Source: Multifurca ochricompacta
Taxonomy: Eukaryota > Basidiomycota > Agaricomycetes > Russulales > Russulaceae
DNA: 37,159 nt
Direction of reading: 5' to 3'
NCBI GenBank assembly: GCA_022496185.1
Contig: WTXG01000321.1
Location: 1-37,159 of the forward strand
The position numbers were made by a program, and so were the translations under genes. The notes beneath the pieces were generated by a model that saw only the letters and a program-made list of their open reading frames with translations, had not been told where the DNA came from and made no database searches. Positions 34,754 through 37,159 of the stretch are shown here, piece by piece. The number at the start of each line of letters is the position of its first letter. The first letter of the stretch is position 1.

Positions 34754-37159
34754 TCATAGAGCGACCTCGACATCCAACCGTGCAAGATACGAATACACAT
34801 CTGGCGATAGACGATAGCGAAGCATACCAGCAAAAACCATCAAAGAACGGGATTTCTTCCTCAACGATGCAAGTGTCTGTGGCCAAAATTGTTGACTTCA
34901 TGCACGATAACTCGGAACCGGAACGTACCATCTGCCGGCTTGCGTCGGGCGCATTCGATGCTTTGACTTTCTGGTAGACACCAGCGATGGCATCCATTGT
35001 AAGTGGAAGGTATGTCTGTAAGTTGCGCTGCAGGGCATCATGCAAGTCCTTGAATTCCTCCGCGCGCCGGTTGATCTTCGCCACATCGCCATCGAGCGGG
35101 ACAAGGTCTGTTGACTCTATGACCTTTTATAATCGTCAGCGTGCTCAGAAAGGTGTCCAAATTGAGTGCGCACCTCCAGCGCCCGATCAAGCCTTCCATC
35201 AGCCTTCGCATCAAGCGCTTCCCTCACACGCAATAATTTCACAACCGCATCCCTCCCACGCCCCGCGGCGCGTCCCATCCTTCGTAGTGCCGAATTATGT
35301 CGCCTGCAGCTGCTTCAAGTGAGCGGGCACGCTCCCCCCCACCTGGTGCAGCCAACGTTGTGCCAAGAGCGGTAGCAAGGCTGCTGATGACGGTAGTATA
35401 CTCCCCCGCAAGATTGTTAAGTTTTATTCCTTGTAGTACACGGTCGCTCTCCTCTGCTTGTCGCGCCGCGGGAAGAAAATTTCTGCATTGAGTTCACGAG
35501 TGTCACTTAACTTAAGCAACGGCGCCGCTTGCTCGATAACACCTGTCTGCACTCAGTGAGTACCTGATTGCAGGTATCAGGCAGATGAATAGACACACGA
35601 AGCGCATCCCATCGGTCCGGAAACCCCCAATAAGCTCGTCCCACGCAGGACCAGTGTTCGCAAGCACAATGACACGCCGCACAAGGTCCCATGCGAGTTC
35701 GAGCTGTTCCTTGCCGATACCACCTGGTTGATCCGCACCCAGAGTGACCGTGTACACGTACTGCAGAGCCTCTTTGGCGTCCAGTCGCACAAACTGACGT
35801 ACATATCGCCATATAAGTGTCGAAAGACTGAGAGCAGGTGGGAGAGAAGAGGAAAGGGAGACTGGGAGAATCGTGTCAAGGACTGAACTCTTATAGACGA
35901 TTCCCACTCACGAGGTGTTATATCTGACGACTCAGCACGTGAAGGCGCACGTAATAGACCATGGTAGGCTAGGGCAATGGCCAAGTGAACTGCCTCGATT
36001 TCTGTCTCTGGTGTTCCCAGAGCGTCGCGACAGCCTAATATCGTGAGTGTCATCACTGATGCGGAAGGATACCTGTTGGTGGTGTCACTCACTCTCTCGA
36101 ACTCGCCGCACGAAAGGAGTACAGCAGCCCATAAACTGGTTCGCGTTCCCTTCGACCGGGCACGCCTTCAAATGGCGCTCTCCGTAGTTGAGTAACACCT
36201 CCGCAAGTCCACGCAAGCCCGTGTTCTCGTCCTCGTCGACCTGCACAAGTTCGATCAGAAAGGCAAAATAAATCCCCATAAGGATAAACATGCCATCGCA
36301 AGTTGGAACCAGAGCCAATCCTCGGCCGTTACTGTGACAAGCGGAACGGTGCGTTTCGTCGAATCCAACTTGCCCATGAGCTTATAGAGGGCGAGCTTGA
36401 ACGGGTCAACACTTGTCGAATGCAACATATGCGCGTTGTAAATGGCCTGGACGTGATCCCGGTGGGGTTTTGGTAGACTGAGTACCAAGTTCACAATCAG
36501 GGCATGTTAGACACAAGAGTGCGCGGGAAAATGGCATACCGACGATCAGGGGACTCCACCCAGATACGAAAGTGAGCTACAAAGCTGTCCTCGCGATGCT
36601 CGATAGCTTGCCGATGGGCAAGAGCCTCATCGAGGGCTTCACTCACATGTCCTGTGCGTACGAGATAAAATAACTTGGCCCACAGGGGCTGAGCTGCGAC
36701 CAACTACCCGATTCATCAGCGGTGCCTATGAAACCGACTTGCGCTGAGCTGACCTCAATACGATCCTGCCATTCTCCTCCGCGATAGTACCGTACTAATA
36801 GAAAAGCGCGCACGCGGTTCGCAATGCTCGGGTCACCACCAAGACGCGCCTCGAGTGGACGCGCCTGAACCGTGCGCTCAAGTACGTCTAGATACTGTTC
36901 TTCGAGAGCTGCGCGCGCTCCCAATGCAATTTGTTTTCTCAACTCGACAGCTTCCTTTGATGCATGATCGCCGAGATGTGCACGAGCATGACGGCGCTCG
37001 AGAGGCGGCGCATTTAAAATATGTGCACCTGCATGCGCGAGCGGCGGAATTCCAGGGGGTTCACCAGTTATTTTTGCAAGGATATGAAATATCTGTATGA
37101 TCTGATGCGTCCGCTGGGAAAAGTAAATGAAGGCCCAGTCAACGTTAAAAGGTACGTAC
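34754..37159 (-). CDS. NIC96: Nucleoporin NIC96/NUP93, C-terminal two thirds (5' end off-window)
   Basis: NIC96/NUP93 is a scaffold nucleoporin of the inner ring that anchors the NUP62 (Nsp1) complex. About 660 residues are in the window, mostly alpha-helical. Exons are 37,159-36,754, 36,703-36,540, 36,477-36,294, 36,240-36,093, 36,034-35,912, 35,861-35,599, 35,546-35,174, 35,123-34,929 and 34,876-34,754. Recognisable segments are WAFIYFSQRTHQII, PLWAKLFYLVRTGHVSEALD, EDWLWFQLAM, EIEAVHLAIALAYHGLLR and the C terminus FAGMLRYRLSPDVYSYLARL. The intron at 36,241-36,293 has a GC donor (GCATGT). The frame slips by one missing base at about 36,170, 36,115, 36,017, 35,478 and 35,280, mostly in homopolymers. 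Adding these five bases restores all exon phases. The N-terminal coiled-coil part lies beyond 37,159. Family assignment is from memory of conserved segments. Confidence 0.88.

Overview
This window looks like nuclear DNA of a filamentous basidiomycete, probably an Agaricomycete. The evidence is three conserved eukaryotic genes rich in GT-AG introns of about 47-65 bp, plus mobile elements of basidiomycete type (Ty3/gypsy chromovirus, Ty1/copia, hAT). I cannot name the species. The window splits in two: a nested mobile-element block at 1-about 26,550 and a gene block at 26,624-37,159.

Mobile-element block. Target-site duplications (TSDs) give the order of insertion. Element A, a Ty3/gypsy copy on the minus strand, is oldest: its 5' LTR is 24,494-25,066, its gag and protease 22,154-24,475, and its reverse transcriptase resumes at 1-494. 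Element B, of the same family, inserted into the reverse transcriptase of A (500-22,148, TSD catac). A small non-autonomous hAT element (2,657-3,070, TSD ttccttgt) and a large autonomous hAT transposon (7,236-20,948, TSD gtctctgg) then landed in B. A young copia element (10,650-17,195, TSD ttaac, LTRs identical by eye) landed in the large hAT. The hAT also carries a decayed older copia fragment and a piece of a host MYST histone acetyltransferase gene with introns retained.

Gene block. Three genes lie head to tail on the minus strand: NIC96/NUP93 (nuclear pore scaffold, 5' end outside the window), SMC3 (cohesin ATPase) and a lipin/PAH1-type phosphatidate phosphatase. Exon structures can be followed throughout.

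Main points. (1) The copia LTR holds what reads as a complete 56-bp intron at its predicted transcript start, followed 32 bp later by an exact intron-less copy of the same exon junction. (2) Element B has an 11-nt primer-binding site complementary to the predicted 5' end of its own RNA, as in Tf1-type self-priming. (3) B carries an extra zinc-knuckle reading frame downstream of the chromodomain. (4) The copia primer site matches the anticodon arm of initiator tRNA-Met, pointing to a half-tRNA primer. (5) Single-base losses break frames not only in the young copia but also in SMC3 and NIC96, always in the same direction; this suggests residual sequencing errors.
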